DNA from: Clostridium thermobutyricum
GTDB taxonomy: Bacteria > Bacillota > Clostridia > Ch29
DNA: 64,000 nucleotides
Direction of reading: 5' to 3'
NCBI GenBank assembly: GCA_016842005.1
Contig: JAENYD010000005.1
Location: 1 to 64,000 of the forward strand
Part shown: positions 36,415-46,205 of the stretch, in pieces
Layout of the letters: the number at the start of each line of letters is the position of its first letter
Position numbering within the stretch: the first letter of the stretch is position 1
Position numbers and translations under genes: made by a program
Notes under the pieces: model-generated
The model's input: only the letters and a program-made list of their open reading frames with translations
What the model was told of the DNA's origin: nothing
Databases searched by the model: none

Positions 36415-38445
36415 ATGAAGTTTGGTGACATTATAGTAACTTTAGCAATAGTATTTATGGTAATTATGATAATAATTCCATTACCTTCGGGTCTCCTTGA
36501 CGTTTTACTTACTTTTAACATCACGCTTTCTCTTATTGTATTGCTTATTTCCATGTATACTACTGAACCGCTGCAGGTTTCCATATTTCCATCGCTGCTG
36601 CTGTTAACCACCCTGTTAAGACTGTCCCTAAATATTTCAACCACCCGTCTCATATTGAAGGACGCCTATGCCGGCGAAGTCATTAAGGCTTTCGGGGACT
36701 TTGTTGTTGGAGGAAATGCGGTTGTAGGATTCATAATATTTCTAATCATAGTTATAATACAGTTTATTGTCATTACAAAAGGGGCAGAAAGGGTAGCAGA
36801 AGTTTCCGCCCGTTTCACCCTGGACGCCATGCCCGGAAAGCAGATGGCCATTGATGCGGACCTTAATGCCGGGCTGATCAGTGACACTGAAGCAAAAGAG
36901 AGAAGACGAATAATTCAGAAAGAAGCTGATTTCTATGGCGCAATGGACGGTGCCAGCAAGTTTGTGAAGGGGGATGCCATAGCCGGTATAATAATAACAC
37001 TGATAAATATTACCGCCGGTTTAATAATCGGTATTGTTCAGAAAGATATGGCATTCAATACGGCCCTTTCAACCTATACCTTATTAACTGTAGGCGACGG
37101 TCTTGTAAGCCAGATACCTGCCCTGCTCATATCCACCTCCGCAGGTATAGTGGTTACCCGTGCTGCTTCTGATACAAACCTGGGAACAGATGTGCTTCAG
37201 CAGATATTTACCGAACCCAAAGTACTTTTCATTGCATCCGGTGTCCTTGCGACACTGGGCCTTGTTCCGGCCCTTCCGCAGATTCCCCTGTATGCTATGG
37301 CCATTATGATGGCCTTTCTGGCATGGAATTTGAATAAGGCTGCAAAGGAAAGTGCGGCGGCAGAACAGGAAGAACTTGAACCAAAGCAGATTGACGACAT
37401 GAGGAAACCGGAGAACGTACTGAACCTGATGCAGGTTGACCCTATTGAGGTTGAGTTCGGGTATGGCATAATTCCTCTTGCTGACGTCAATCAGGGGGGA
37501 GACCTGCTGGACAGGGTTGTTATGATAAGAAGACAGCTGGCTCTGGACCTGGGGATTGTTGTACCGGTAATCCGACTGAGGGATAATATCCAGCTTGCTT
37601 CCGATAAATACAGGATAAAGATCAGGGGAGTGGAAGTGGTTGATGGTGAGCTCATGATGGATGGTTTCCTGGCCATGGATCCCGGCACTGCCAGCGGAAC
37701 GATAGAAGGAATTGATACTGTTGAGCCTGCCTTCGGGCTGCCGGCTAAATGGATTAAAGAGGATGAAAGGGAGAAAGCTGAGATAATGGGATATACAGTG
37801 GTTGACCCTCCTACTGTGATCTCCACCCATCTGACAGAAGTGATCAAAAAATATGCCCACGAGCTACTGGGCCGGCAGGAAGTCAAAAAACTCATTGACA
37901 ATGTAAAGGAAAGTCACCCTGCACTGGTGGAAGAGCTTATACCCAAGCAATTAACCATTGGAGAGGTCCAGAAAGTACTGGCCAATCTTGTTAAAGAAGG
38001 GGTGTCCATTAGAGATCTGGTTACCATTCTGGAAACACTGGCCGATTATGCGCCTTCTTCCAGAGACCCGGACATGCTTACCGAATATGTCAGGCAAAGC
38101 CTGTCACGGGCAATCTGCAAAAAATTCATTCAGGGCAATAAGGCTAAAGTGATTACGCTGGACCAGAAACTGGAAGAAAAGATTATGAACTCCATCCAGC
38201 AAACCGAACAGGGCACCTACTTATCCATGGACCCGGGAACAACTCAGAAAATAATGAACAGTGTATCCAGGGAAGTGGAGAAGTTCACCCTTTCAGGAGA
38301 ACAACCGATTGTTGTTACTTCACCTGTTGTAAGACTTTATTTTAAACGGCTTACAGAACACTTTATCTCCGATTTGGCAGTGCTGTCATATAATGAACTT
38401 CAGCCTTCGATAGAAATTCAGTCAGTGGGGATGGTGAGTGTTTGA
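36415..38445 (+). CDS. flhA: Flagellar export protein FlhA
   Basis: Main export-gate protein (676 aa) that forms a nonameric ring. About eight TM helices (residues 1-310) include the FHIPEP loop (SARFTLDAMPGKQMAIDADLNAGLI). The soluble C-terminal half (about 340-676) receives chaperone-substrate pairs. The ATG at 36415 follows GGGGTG by 9 bases and gives the typical MKFGDIIVTLAIVF start. Its stop overlaps flhF by one base. Confidence 0.97.
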   Translation: MKFGDIIVTLAIVFMVIMIIIPLPSGLLDVLLTFNITLSLIVLLISMYTTEPLQVSIFPSLLLLTTLLRLSLNISTTRLILKDAYAGEVIKAFGDFVVGGNAVVGFIIFLIIVIIQFIVITKGAERVAEVSARFTLDAMPGKQMAIDADLNAGLISDTEAKERRRIIQKEADFYGAMDGASKFVKGDAIAGIIITLINITAGLIIGIVQKDMAFNTALSTYTLLTVGDGLVSQIPALLISTSAGIVVTRAASDTNLGTDVLQQIFTEPKVLFIASGVLATLGLVPALPQIPLYAMAIMMAFLAWNLNKAAKESAAAEQEELEPKQIDDMRKPENVLNLMQVDPIEVEFGYGIIPLADVNQGGDLLDRVVMIRRQLALDLGIVVPVIRLRDNIQLASDKYRIKIRGVEVVDGELMMDGFLAMDPGTASGTIEGIDTVEPAFGLPAKWIKEDEREKAEIMGYTVVDPPTVISTHLTEVIKKYAHELLGRQEVKKLIDNVKESHPALVEELIPKQLTIGEVQKVLANLVKEGVSIRDLVTILETLADYAPSSRDPDMLTEYVRQSLSRAICKKFIQGNKAKVITLDQKLEEKIMNSIQQTEQGTYLSMDPGTTQKIMNSVSREVEKFTLSGEQPIVVTSPVVRLYFKRLTEHFISDLAVLSYNELQPSIEIQSVGMVSV

Positions 38446-39551
38446 TGAAAGTGAAAAGATACATAGGACCCACCATTGAAGATGCCCTGGGCCGCGTGAA
38501 GGAAGAGATGGGCAGTGATGCCATTATTCTTCACAGAAGAAAAATTAAGTCAGGCAGAGGTATAGCGAGATTATTCGGCAGGACTGTTTATGAGGTGGTT
38601 GCGGCTATCGACCAGCCGGATGTAAAACCGGCTATTAAGCCCCGGGCAGCCGACAGCAGTATTGGCGGGCTGGAGGCAAAAGTGGAAGAACTGAGGACAA
38701 GCCTGAATTCACTTATGGATAGAATGCAGCAGCCTGAACGGCCGGAAAAGAAAAAGGAAGAGATACCTGAAATCCTGATGCCTTATTATACCCTGCTTCA
38801 GGGCAACGACGTTGCACCCGATATCATTGACAGAATTATTGGACGGGTGCAGAAAGACCTGAATCCGCATACGGCTTACGATAATGACTACCTGTACTAC
38901 AAAATCAAAAAAGAAATATCGTCCTTCTTTACAAATATCAAGACAATCGAGCTGGAGACAGGCAAGCCCAGTGTAGTCGCCTTTGTGGGGCCTACAGGTG
39001 TCGGAAAGACTACCACCCTTGCAAAACTGGCTGCACAGTACTCTCTTATGAAGGGCAAAAAGGTGGGCGTTATAACCTGTGATACCTATAGAATAGCTGC
39101 CATCGACCAGCTTAAAACCTACTGCGAGATTATGGATGTGCCGGTTAAGGTTATTTATCAGTCGGAAGACATAATGGAGGTTGTGGAGGAATACAGCGGG
39201 AAAGATCTGATACTGATAGACACTGCAGGCAGGAGCCACAGGGATAAGATGAGGCTTATGGAATTGAACAATCTGCTGAAAGGTTTTGGGAAACAGCAGA
39301 CATTTCTCGTAATAAGTGCAACAACAAGCTTCAAGAATTGTCTGGATATAATTGCCAACTACAGTTTTCTTGAGGATTACCGGATACTTATTACAAAAAC
39401 CGATGAGAGCGTGACCAATGGAATAATTCTGAACCTTGCAGATAAGATGGACAAACCGCTTTCCTATATTACCACGGGTCAGAATGTGCCGGATGACATA
39501 CAAAAGGTGGATGGAGAAAGACTGGCGTCTTTACTGCTGTCGAGTGAATAA
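38445..39551 (+). CDS. flhF: Flagellar SRP-like GTPase FlhF
   Basis: Third member of the Ffh/FtsY GTPase family (368 aa), which sets the number and site of flagella. A basic N-terminal B domain precedes the NG domain with [23 protein letters not shown] and ITKTDE. The ATG at 38445 follows GGTGAG. It is paired with flhG, its activating partner. Confidence 0.96.
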   Translation: MKVKRYIGPTIEDALGRVKEEMGSDAIILHRRKIKSGRGIARLFGRTVYEVVAAIDQPDVKPAIKPRAADSSIGGLEAKVEELRTSLNSLMDRMQQPERPEKKKEEIPEILMPYYTLLQGNDVAPDIIDRIIGRVQKDLNPHTAYDNDYLYYKIKKEISSFFTNIKTIELETGKPSVVAFVGPTGVGKTTTLAKLAAQYSLMKGKKVGVITCDTYRIAAIDQLKTYCEIMDVPVKVIYQSEDIMEVVEEYSGKDLILIDTAGRSHRDKMRLMELNNLLKGFGKQQTFLVISATTSFKNCLDIIANYSFLEDYRILITKTDESVTNGIILNLADKMDKPLSYITTGQNVPDDIQKVDGERLASLLLSSE

Positions 39552-39572
39552 GGGGAATTGGGGGTGTGATTT

Positions 39573-40502
39573 TTGACCAATCTCAGGTTTGGGGAGGACC
39601 AGGCTGACAAATTGAGGGAGATTGTGAACAATCTGAATGAAAAACCTGGAGATGCAGCGGAGCCTGAAATCGAAAAAGAAACGGTTGCAACCAGGCTCAT
39701 TGCAGTTACCAGCGGTAAAGGGGGAGTCGGTAAAACCAGTTTTACAGTCAATCTTGCAATCTGGCTCAAAAAATTGGGGAACAGGGTCTTGATTATTGAT
39801 GGGGATTTGGGGCTGGCAAATATAGAAGTTTTACTGGGGGTTGTTCCGAAATCCAGCCTGAACGATTATCTGAACTCGGACATTCCTCTCTCACAGATCA
39901 TCAATCTGGGACCCGCTGGTATACAATTCATATCCGGTGGTTCGGGTATCACCGGCCTGGCCAATCTGGACAGAGGAAAATTCAAAAAGATTATTGAGAT
40001 TATGTCCAAATTTGACAGCTATGTTGATTATATTCTTGTGGATACAGGAGCAGGCATTTCCAGGAAAGTCACCAATTTTATGCTGGCGGTGAAAGAGGTT
40101 ATTCTGGTAACCAACCCTGAACCTACGTCAATTACGGATGCCTATGCAATGCTCAAGGTGATGAAGACTAATAATCACCGGTGCGATGTAAAGCTGGTTG
40201 TCAACAGGGTACAGGATGCTGCCGAAGCGCAGGAGATAATGGATAAAATCGGATCCGTAGCCCGGAAATTTCTGGATATAGAAGTAAATAACCTGGGATA
40301 TATCCTGGATGACCGGCATGTTTCCAGGGCGGTAAAATTGCAGGAACCCTTTGTGCTGCGCTTCCCGGGATGTAAAGCTGCGAAAAATATTGAAGATATT
40401 GCGGAAAGACTTGCACTTAACGGTGAATTCGGGGAGAGCGGTTCTGACGGGGTCAGAAATTTTTTGAACAGACTGTACGGATTGCTGAGTTCGGTGAACT
40501 AA
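39573..40502 (+). CDS. flhG: MinD-like ATPase FlhG (YlxH)
   Basis: MinD/ParA-type ATPase (309 aa) that stimulates FlhF and limits flagellar number. A short N-terminal activator helix (FGEDQADKLREIVNNLNEK) comes before the deviant Walker A SGKGGVGKTSFTVNLA and VLIIDGDLGLANIEVLLG. The TTG at 39573 follows GGGGGTGTGAT. It lies 21 bases after flhF. Confidence 0.94.
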   Translation: MTNLRFGEDQADKLREIVNNLNEKPGDAAEPEIEKETVATRLIAVTSGKGGVGKTSFTVNLAIWLKKLGNRVLIIDGDLGLANIEVLLGVVPKSSLNDYLNSDIPLSQIINLGPAGIQFISGGSGITGLANLDRGKFKKIIEIMSKFDSYVDYILVDTGAGISRKVTNFMLAVKEVILVTNPEPTSITDAYAMLKVMKTNNHRCDVKLVVNRVQDAAEAQEIMDKIGSVARKFLDIEVNNLGYILDDRHVSRAVKLQEPFVLRFPGCKAAKNIEDIAERLALNGEFGESGSDGVRNFLNRLYGLLSSVN

Positions 40503-40521
40503 TCGCAGGGAGGGATGCGGC

Positions 40522-41175
40522 TTGGTCTTACCCTTGAAAGTTGGAGAAAAGCTTGAAATAATTCGCTACAGCCTCTCAGGAGAAGAAGAACATCTGGCCA
40601 GCCAGCTGCTGGAAATCAGCGGGAGAGACCTGCTTGATGTTGCAATGCCTATAAAGGAAGGCAGGTTGATACCCCTACATGCCGGCAGTATGATAAAGGT
40701 GCTGTTCTTCAGAGAAAACGGTCAGTTTCATTTTAAGGCAAGGGTAAAAGAAAGGATAAAAAAGAGAATACCTGTTCTCAGGGTTGAAAAAGTCAGTGAG
40801 ATTCATAAAATTCAACGCAGAGGATATTACAGGTTGAGCACGATCATACCGGTCAAAATTACTGTAAAAGCCCCGGATGGCATTGAAAAAAATGAAGGGT
40901 TTGAGACATTTACACTGGATATCAGTGGCGGAGGTTTGAAATTCGTATCAAGCGACAGGATTGAAAACGATACAGAGGTGATTTGTGTGCTGAATCTCGG
41001 TGACAAAAATTATAGTCTTAATGGAAGGGTTGTCAGAGCAAGTTATGTGTACCATTCGGATTACGCATATGAAGTATCGGTTGAATTCATTGATATCGAT
41101 GAACATACCAGGGGTGAATTAATAAAATTTGTTCTGGACAGGCAGATGAAAATGAAACGTAAAGGAATGATATAG
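40522..41175 (+). CDS. PilZ-domain c-di-GMP receptor (YcgR/MotI type)
   Basis: A 217-aa two-domain protein. The N-terminal YcgR-like barrel (1-90) is followed by a PilZ domain with both c-di-GMP-binding motifs, RRGYYR (99-104, RxxxR) and DISGGG (133-138, D/NxSxxG). Proteins of this kind (YcgR, B. subtilis MotI/DgrA) bind c-di-GMP and act on the motor as a brake or clutch. The TTG start at 40522 follows GGGAGGGATG. Its gene is under the same c-di-GMP riboswitch it would act alongside. Confidence 0.9.
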   Translation: MVLPLKVGEKLEIIRYSLSGEEEHLASQLLEISGRDLLDVAMPIKEGRLIPLHAGSMIKVLFFRENGQFHFKARVKERIKKRIPVLRVEKVSEIHKIQRRGYYRLSTIIPVKITVKAPDGIEKNEGFETFTLDISGGGLKFVSSDRIENDTEVICVLNLGDKNYSLNGRVVRASYVYHSDYAYEVSVEFIDIDEHTRGELIKFVLDRQMKMKRKGMI

Positions 41176-42228
41176 GTGCAACAAATCAATGTTATGATAG
41201 TGGATGATTCAGCGTTTGTAAGAAAGGTCATGGAAGAGATATTGACCACCCGGGAGAACATCAAGGTTGTTGCAAAAGCGAGGAACGGCGTGGAAGCCCT
41301 GGAAAAGCTAAAAAGGCATAAAATTGATGTTATTACTATGGATGTTGAGATGCCTGAAATGAATGGCCTGGAAGCACTGGAAGCCATTATGCATCAGTGT
41401 CCCACACCGGTTGTTATGGTAAGCAATTACACCCGGAGAGGGACTGAAGAGACCTTAAGGGCCCTGGAAATTGGAGCAGTGGATTTTGTTGCAAAACCAA
41501 CTGATTTTGCAAATACAAATCTGGATGAACTGAAAGAAAAAGTGATAGAAAAGGTGCGGATAGCTGCCGTAGCCAGGCTCCAGAGGCGCAATACGGATAA
41601 GGGCTCCTCTCGTCCAGTATCAGGAAAAGGAGGTGCTGCTCCAAAGATAGGCAAAATAGTTGCCATAGGCGCTTCAACCGGAGGGCCCAAAGCACTGCAG
41701 GAAGTCCTGGCAGGGTTACCCGATAACCTGGATGCCGCTATACTGGTGGTTCAGCACATGCCCCATGAGTTTACCCGATCCTTTGCGGAACGGCTTGACA
41801 GCATATGTCAGCTTGAGATTAAAGAGGCTGAAGACGGAGAGATTATAAGAACCGGTTGCGGGTATATAGCTCCCGGCGGTTTTCATATGCGGGCAGTCAG
41901 GAGCCAGGTTGACAATAATTGTATCATCAAACTCGGAAAGGACCAGGCAGTGTCGGGGCACAGGCCTTCAGTGGACGTACTGTTTGAGTCTCTGAGTAAT
42001 TTGGGTGCAGGAAAAATTGCGGCTGTTATTATGACAGGTATGGGTAGTGACGGAGCGAAAGGGATGAAAATGATCAAAGAAAAGGTAAAATGCTTTACAT
42101 TAGCTCAGGATGAAGAAACTTCAATTGTTTTTGGCATGCCCCGGTCAGCCATAAAGCTGGGTATTGTGGATAAGGTAGTACCCCTGAAAAGCATAGCCGG
42201 TGAGATAACAAGGTACCTGGAGGTGTAG
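41176..42228 (+). CDS. cheB: Chemotaxis methylesterase CheB
   Basis: Receiver plus methylesterase/deamidase (350 aa). Phosphoacceptor Asp56 (VITMDVEMPEMNG) and catalytic Ser167 in GASTGGP are present, with VVQHMPHEFT and MTGMGSDGAKG supplying the His and Asp. The GTG at 41176 starts right after the PilZ stop; AAAGGA lies 10 bases upstream. No cheR is in this window. Confidence 0.95.
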   Translation: MQQINVMIVDDSAFVRKVMEEILTTRENIKVVAKARNGVEALEKLKRHKIDVITMDVEMPEMNGLEALEAIMHQCPTPVVMVSNYTRRGTEETLRALEIGAVDFVAKPTDFANTNLDELKEKVIEKVRIAAVARLQRRNTDKGSSRPVSGKGGAAPKIGKIVAIGASTGGPKALQEVLAGLPDNLDAAILVVQHMPHEFTRSFAERLDSICQLEIKEAEDGEIIRTGCGYIAPGGFHMRAVRSQVDNNCIIKLGKDQAVSGHRPSVDVLFESLSNLGAGKIAAVIMTGMGSDGAKGMKMIKEKVKCFTLAQDEETSIVFGMPRSAIKLGIVDKVVPLKSIAGEITRYLEV

Positions 42229-42232
42229 CAAA

Positions 42233-44209
42233 GTGGATTCCAGCCAATTTATGGATATTTTTTTAGAAGAAGCCAATGAACATCTGGAAAATCTGAACAA
42301 CTGCTTGCTGGAACTTGAAAAAGATCCTGATAATATGCAATTGCTAAATGAAATATTCAGAGTAGCCCATACTTTAAAAGGAATGTCTGGCACAATGGGT
42401 TTTCAAAAGATGACAAAGTTAACCCACCAGATGGAAAACATGCTGGACGATATCAGGAAGAAAAAACTGAAGGTGGATGTCCAGGTGGTGGACCTCCTGT
42501 TTGAATGTCTGGACGGCCTGCAAGCATTTATTGATTTGATTATCAGAACGGGCAGCGAAGGCGACCTTGATACTTCCCTACTTGTGGATAAACTGAAGGT
42601 TCTACAGGGTGACCCGGATAAGGATATCGAAATAGAGGATGAACATGCCGGTGAACATACGAGGATTAATTTAACCTATTATGACTCCAAAATAATTGCC
42701 AAAGCACAGGGGGAAGGGTTTTACGGCTATCAGGTGGACGTTACTCTTGATGAAAGCTGTATGCTCAAATCCGCCAGGGCGTTCATAGTATTTAGCATAC
42801 TGGAGAAGCATGGCGAAATAATCCGATCGGTGCCGGAAGTTGAAGATATTGAAGATGAAAAATTCTCCAATATTATAAGCATCATATATATCAGCAAACA
42901 CGAACCGGAGATTATAGAAAGAGAACTTAAGAGCATTTCGGAGGTTAAAAGTGTCCGTATTGACGTTCTGGATATTCAAACCGATTCTACGGTGAGAAAA
43001 AACAATGCAGACAATGTTCAGGTCCCAAAAACCGGAGAAACGGGAAGAATGAAAAGGAATATTACCGGGAAAACCGTCAGAGTTGATATTGACCGTCTGG
43101 AAAATCTTATGAACCTGGTAAGCGAATTAATAATAATTAAAACGAGAATTGAAGAAAATTCAACCATTATGAATGATGTCAACACCAGTGAAGCCCTGGA
43201 ATATCTGGAAAGGGTCACAACCAATCTGCACGATGCGGTTATGAAGGTCAGGATGGTGCCTATAGAGAGGGTCTTCAACCGCTTTCCCCGGATGGTTAGA
43301 GACCTTTCCAAAGAATTGAACAAAGAGATTACTCTGGAAATGTTCGGAGAAGAGACCGAAGTGGACCGTACTGTTATAGATGAAATTGGCGACCCTTTGA
43401 TTCATCTTGTCCGGAATGCTATTGACCATGGCATTGAAAGGGTGGATATCAGGGAAAAACTTGGCAAGTCCCCTGAAGGAAGAGTAATACTGAAGGCCTA
43501 TCACGATGGAAATATGGTTGTGATTGAAGTGGAAGATGACGGGAGAGGGATTGATGTCGCCAAAATAGCCGAGAAAGCAGTAAACAAGGGACTGTACACC
43601 ATGCAGCAGATTGAGGTGATGCCGGAGGAACAGCTGACCGAGCTGATATTCACACCGGGCTTCAGTACCACCAGCAAGATTTCGGACCTCTCTGGAAGAG
43701 GAGTGGGCCTTGATGTTGTAAAGACCAAAATAGAATCAATGGGCGGTTTTGTGGAAGTAGAGACCAGGAGGAACATCGGCAGCAAGTTCATAATCCGACT
43801 GCCCCTTACCCTTGCAATAATTCAAGCGCTTCTTGTAAACCTCGGAGATGAGAGTTACGCTATACCATTGAATTCCATCAAGGAAATAGTCACTGTGCGA
43901 AGGTCGGATATAAAGGTTGTTCAAAACCAGGAAGTAATACTGTTAAGAGGGGAAATTCTGCCTTTGATTGATCTGAAAAAGGAATTGGATATCCAGGTAG
44001 ACAAGGAGGAACCGGAAGAGATTACGGTTGTGGTTGTCCGGAAGGGTGAGAAGTTAGCCGGGGCAATGGTTGATAGTCTCATCGGACAGCAGGAAATTGT
44101 AATAAAATCTCTCAGCAGGTACCTGTCCGGTATAAATTACTTGGCCGGCGCAACCATCCTGGGAGATGGAAAGGTATCCCTGATACTTGATACCAATTCA
44201 CTTTTATAA
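42233..44209 (+). CDS. cheA: Chemotaxis histidine kinase CheA
   Basis: A 658-aa kinase. P1 has phospho-His46 (RVAHTLKGMSGTMGF); a P2 CheY-binding region (about 145-240) follows, then P3 dimerisation, the P4 ATPase with N-box HLVRNAIDHGIE, DDGRGID and GRGVGLDVV, and a C-terminal CheW-like P5. The GTG start follows GGAGGTG by 8 bases. It is next to cheW, its coupling partner. Confidence 0.97.
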   Translation: MDSSQFMDIFLEEANEHLENLNNCLLELEKDPDNMQLLNEIFRVAHTLKGMSGTMGFQKMTKLTHQMENMLDDIRKKKLKVDVQVVDLLFECLDGLQAFIDLIIRTGSEGDLDTSLLVDKLKVLQGDPDKDIEIEDEHAGEHTRINLTYYDSKIIAKAQGEGFYGYQVDVTLDESCMLKSARAFIVFSILEKHGEIIRSVPEVEDIEDEKFSNIISIIYISKHEPEIIERELKSISEVKSVRIDVLDIQTDSTVRKNNADNVQVPKTGETGRMKRNITGKTVRVDIDRLENLMNLVSELIIIKTRIEENSTIMNDVNTSEALEYLERVTTNLHDAVMKVRMVPIERVFNRFPRMVRDLSKELNKEITLEMFGEETEVDRTVIDEIGDPLIHLVRNAIDHGIERVDIREKLGKSPEGRVILKAYHDGNMVVIEVEDDGRGIDVAKIAEKAVNKGLYTMQQIEVMPEEQLTELIFTPGFSTTSKISDLSGRGVGLDVVKTKIESMGGFVEVETRRNIGSKFIIRLPLTLAIIQALLVNLGDESYAIPLNSIKEIVTVRRSDIKVVQNQEVILLRGEILPLIDLKKELDIQVDKEEPEEITVVVVRKGEKLAGAMVDSLIGQQEIVIKSLSRYLSGINYLAGATILGDGKVSLILDTNSLL

Positions 44210-44226
44210 ATATACGAGGTGATTTT

Positions 44227-44649
44227 ATGGGCTATAATCAGTTTGTAATCTTCAGGATTCAAGACCAGGAATTTGCCATTGATATCAATTCGGTCAAAAC
44301 AATAGAAAGGGTAACAGATATCACAAGGGTCCCCGGTTCGCAGGAATTTGTGAAAGGTGTTGTGAATATGCGGGGGGAAGTAGTGCCTATAATTGATACG
44401 GCAAAACGTCTTAAACTGCAGCAGAATGAATTGAATGACGATACAAGGATAATCATTGTTAGGGTTGATGACCTGGAAATAGGCATGATGGTTGATGCGG
44501 CTTCCGAAGTAGTAAGCCTCGAGGAAGACGAAATTGAGAGTGAATTTAACTATTCAAAAGAAATTGAAGAAAATCTTGTAAAAGGCATAGGTAAAATGGA
44601 CGGCCGGATTGTGGTAATCCTTGATTTGCACTGTATGCTGAAATTGTGA
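44227..44649 (+). CDS. cheW: Chemotaxis coupling protein CheW
   Basis: Adapter (140 aa) joining receptors to CheA. IQDQEFAIDINSVKTIERV, VPGSQEFVKGVVNMRGEVVPIIDTAKRL and the paired Glu/Asp stretch near the end are CheW-typical. The GAGGTGATTTT site precedes the ATG. An 83-base gap with no feature separates it from cheC. Confidence 0.96.
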   Translation: MGYNQFVIFRIQDQEFAIDINSVKTIERVTDITRVPGSQEFVKGVVNMRGEVVPIIDTAKRLKLQQNELNDDTRIIIVRVDDLEIGMMVDAASEVVSLEEDEIESEFNYSKEIEENLVKGIGKMDGRIVVILDLHCMLKL

Positions 44650-44732
44650 TGATGCGGACATAACCGGTGTGCTCCTGAAATGTTTTTCAGTTAAGGATGG
44701 CATCAGTATTAAGAGGGATTAGAGGTGAGAAG

Positions 44733-45347
44733 ATGACCATTGACTTTGAGAGTTTAAACTCCCTGCAACTGGATGTTTTGAAGGAACTGGGGAATATAGG
44801 TGCCGGAAACGCTGTTACCGCCCTCGGGAAAATGATAGACAAAAAGATTCATATGCAGGTACCGAAAGTGGAACTGCTGGAATTTGACAAGGTCGGTGAC
44901 ATGCTCGGGGGCGCGGATACGCCTGCGGTAGGGGTTCTCTTCAGGTTTGAGGGTGAAATAACAGGAAACATAATGTTTTTGCTGCCTATACATTCGGCAA
45001 GAACGCTTCTGGAAATTCTTACCGATAAAACAGGTGACAGTGAAGAATTCAGCAGCATGGAGGAATCTGCCCTGGAAGAAGCGGGAAATATACTGGTATC
45101 TGCGTATATATCCTCCCTATGTGTTTTAACAGGTATGAGACTTAATATATCTGTGCCAGCCCTTGCTATTGATATGGTAGGTGCCATATTAAGCGTTCCC
45201 ATTATACAATTTGGGCAAATAGGAGACAGGGTGCTTTTAATTGAAACTCAGTTTTCTGAAGGAGATTTTTCAGTTAAAGGTGATTTTTTGTTAATACCTG
45301 ATGTCGGTTCTTTTGAAAAATTACTAAGGGATCTAGGAGTAGCATAA
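44733..45347 (+). CDS. cheC: CheY-P phosphatase CheC
   Basis: Phosphatase and CheD regulator (204 aa). Two active-site helices, DVLKELGNIGAGNAVTALGKM and EESALEEAGNILVSAYISSL, hold the paired Glu and Asn residues. The ATG at 44733 follows AGAGGTGAG; the ORF-track start at 44697 lacks a site. It is paired with cheD. Confidence 0.95.
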   Translation: MTIDFESLNSLQLDVLKELGNIGAGNAVTALGKMIDKKIHMQVPKVELLEFDKVGDMLGGADTPAVGVLFRFEGEITGNIMFLLPIHSARTLLEILTDKTGDSEEFSSMEESALEEAGNILVSAYISSLCVLTGMRLNISVPALAIDMVGAILSVPIIQFGQIGDRVLLIETQFSEGDFSVKGDFLLIPDVGSFEKLLRDLGVA

Positions 45348-45348
45348 A

Positions 45349-45837
45349 ATGTCTGATACGATTGTAAAAGTAGGGATGGCTGAACTTAAGGTAGCCAGAA
45401 GTCCGGTTGCCTTGATTACTCTGGGGCTGGGTTCCTGTGTGGCGGTGTGCCTGTATGATGCTGAGGTACAGGTTATAGGAATGGCTCATATAATGCTGCC
45501 TTGCAGCAGGGATATAAAAAATAATATGAACAGTGCAAAATTTGCAGATACGGCAATAGAAGTATTAATAGAAAAAATGACCGGTCTGGGGGCCTCAAAA
45601 AGCAGGATGGTTGCAAAAGTTGCGGGGGGAGCACAGATGTTTTCTATCAAAAGCGCCAATGAACTGATGCGTATAGGGGAAAGGAATGTAGAGGCCGTCC
45701 GAAAGGAGTTCAAAAGGCATACCATACCGATAATAGCCGAAGACGTTGGTGGAAATTACGGGCGTACGGTAGAATTGCATTCACAGGATGGCGCCCTGGT
45801 GATAAAAACTATAGGAAAAGGGATAAAAGTGATATAA
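45349..45837 (+). CDS. cheD: Chemoreceptor glutamine deamidase CheD
   Basis: Deamidase (162 aa) that converts receptor Gln to Glu and binds CheC. Catalytic Cys30 (LGLGSCVAVCLYD) and His47 (GMAHIMLPCS) are in place. It starts directly after cheC, consistent with their complex. Confidence 0.95.
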   Translation: MSDTIVKVGMAELKVARSPVALITLGLGSCVAVCLYDAEVQVIGMAHIMLPCSRDIKNNMNSAKFADTAIEVLIEKMTGLGASKSRMVAKVAGGAQMFSIKSANELMRIGERNVEAVRKEFKRHTIPIIAEDVGGNYGRTVELHSQDGALVIKTIGKGIKVI

Positions 45838-45846
45838 GGTGGTTGT

Positions 45847-46200
45847 ATGGTTAGATTTAGACAGTTATTTCCCGGAATGATGGCATTAGCAGCAGCAATT
45901 ATTACACTGGTATTCAGTTTGATAAACAGGATCACTCTTTTATTGTTTTTAAAAAGGATGGTTATCTCTGTAAGTGGCTTTTATTTTCTTGGTTTCTTAC
46001 TAGTTAGGTATATGCTGAATGAAAAACCCAGAAAAGAGGAAAACAAGGGAAGCATTGTGGATATCGTTGTAAATGATGATAATGATGTAACAGGAGAAAA
46101 AAACGGTGCAGAACAGGAGGAAGAACTGGAAGAGTTTTTACCGCCTGAGATTACCAACATGGATAATGTAATCAAAGAAGAAATCCGTGGTGGGAGGTAG
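45847..46200 (+). CDS. Small membrane protein of unknown function
   Basis: A 117-aa protein between cheD and sigD that is not recognised. Two hydrophobic helices (about 10-26 and 29-55, including ITLLLFLKRMVISVSGFYFLG) are followed by an acidic cytoplasmic tail (EEELEEFLPPEITNMD). It has a good site (AAGGTGG), normal codon use and 5-9-base gaps to its neighbours, so it is surely translated with the motility genes. A role at the flagellar base or in sigma-D control is possible but unproven. Confidence 0.75.
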   Translation: MVRFRQLFPGMMALAAAIITLVFSLINRITLLLFLKRMVISVSGFYFLGFLLVRYMLNEKPRKEENKGSIVDIVVNDDNDVTGEKNGAEQEEELEEFLPPEITNMDNVIKEEIRGGR

Positions 46201-46205
46201 CGCAT

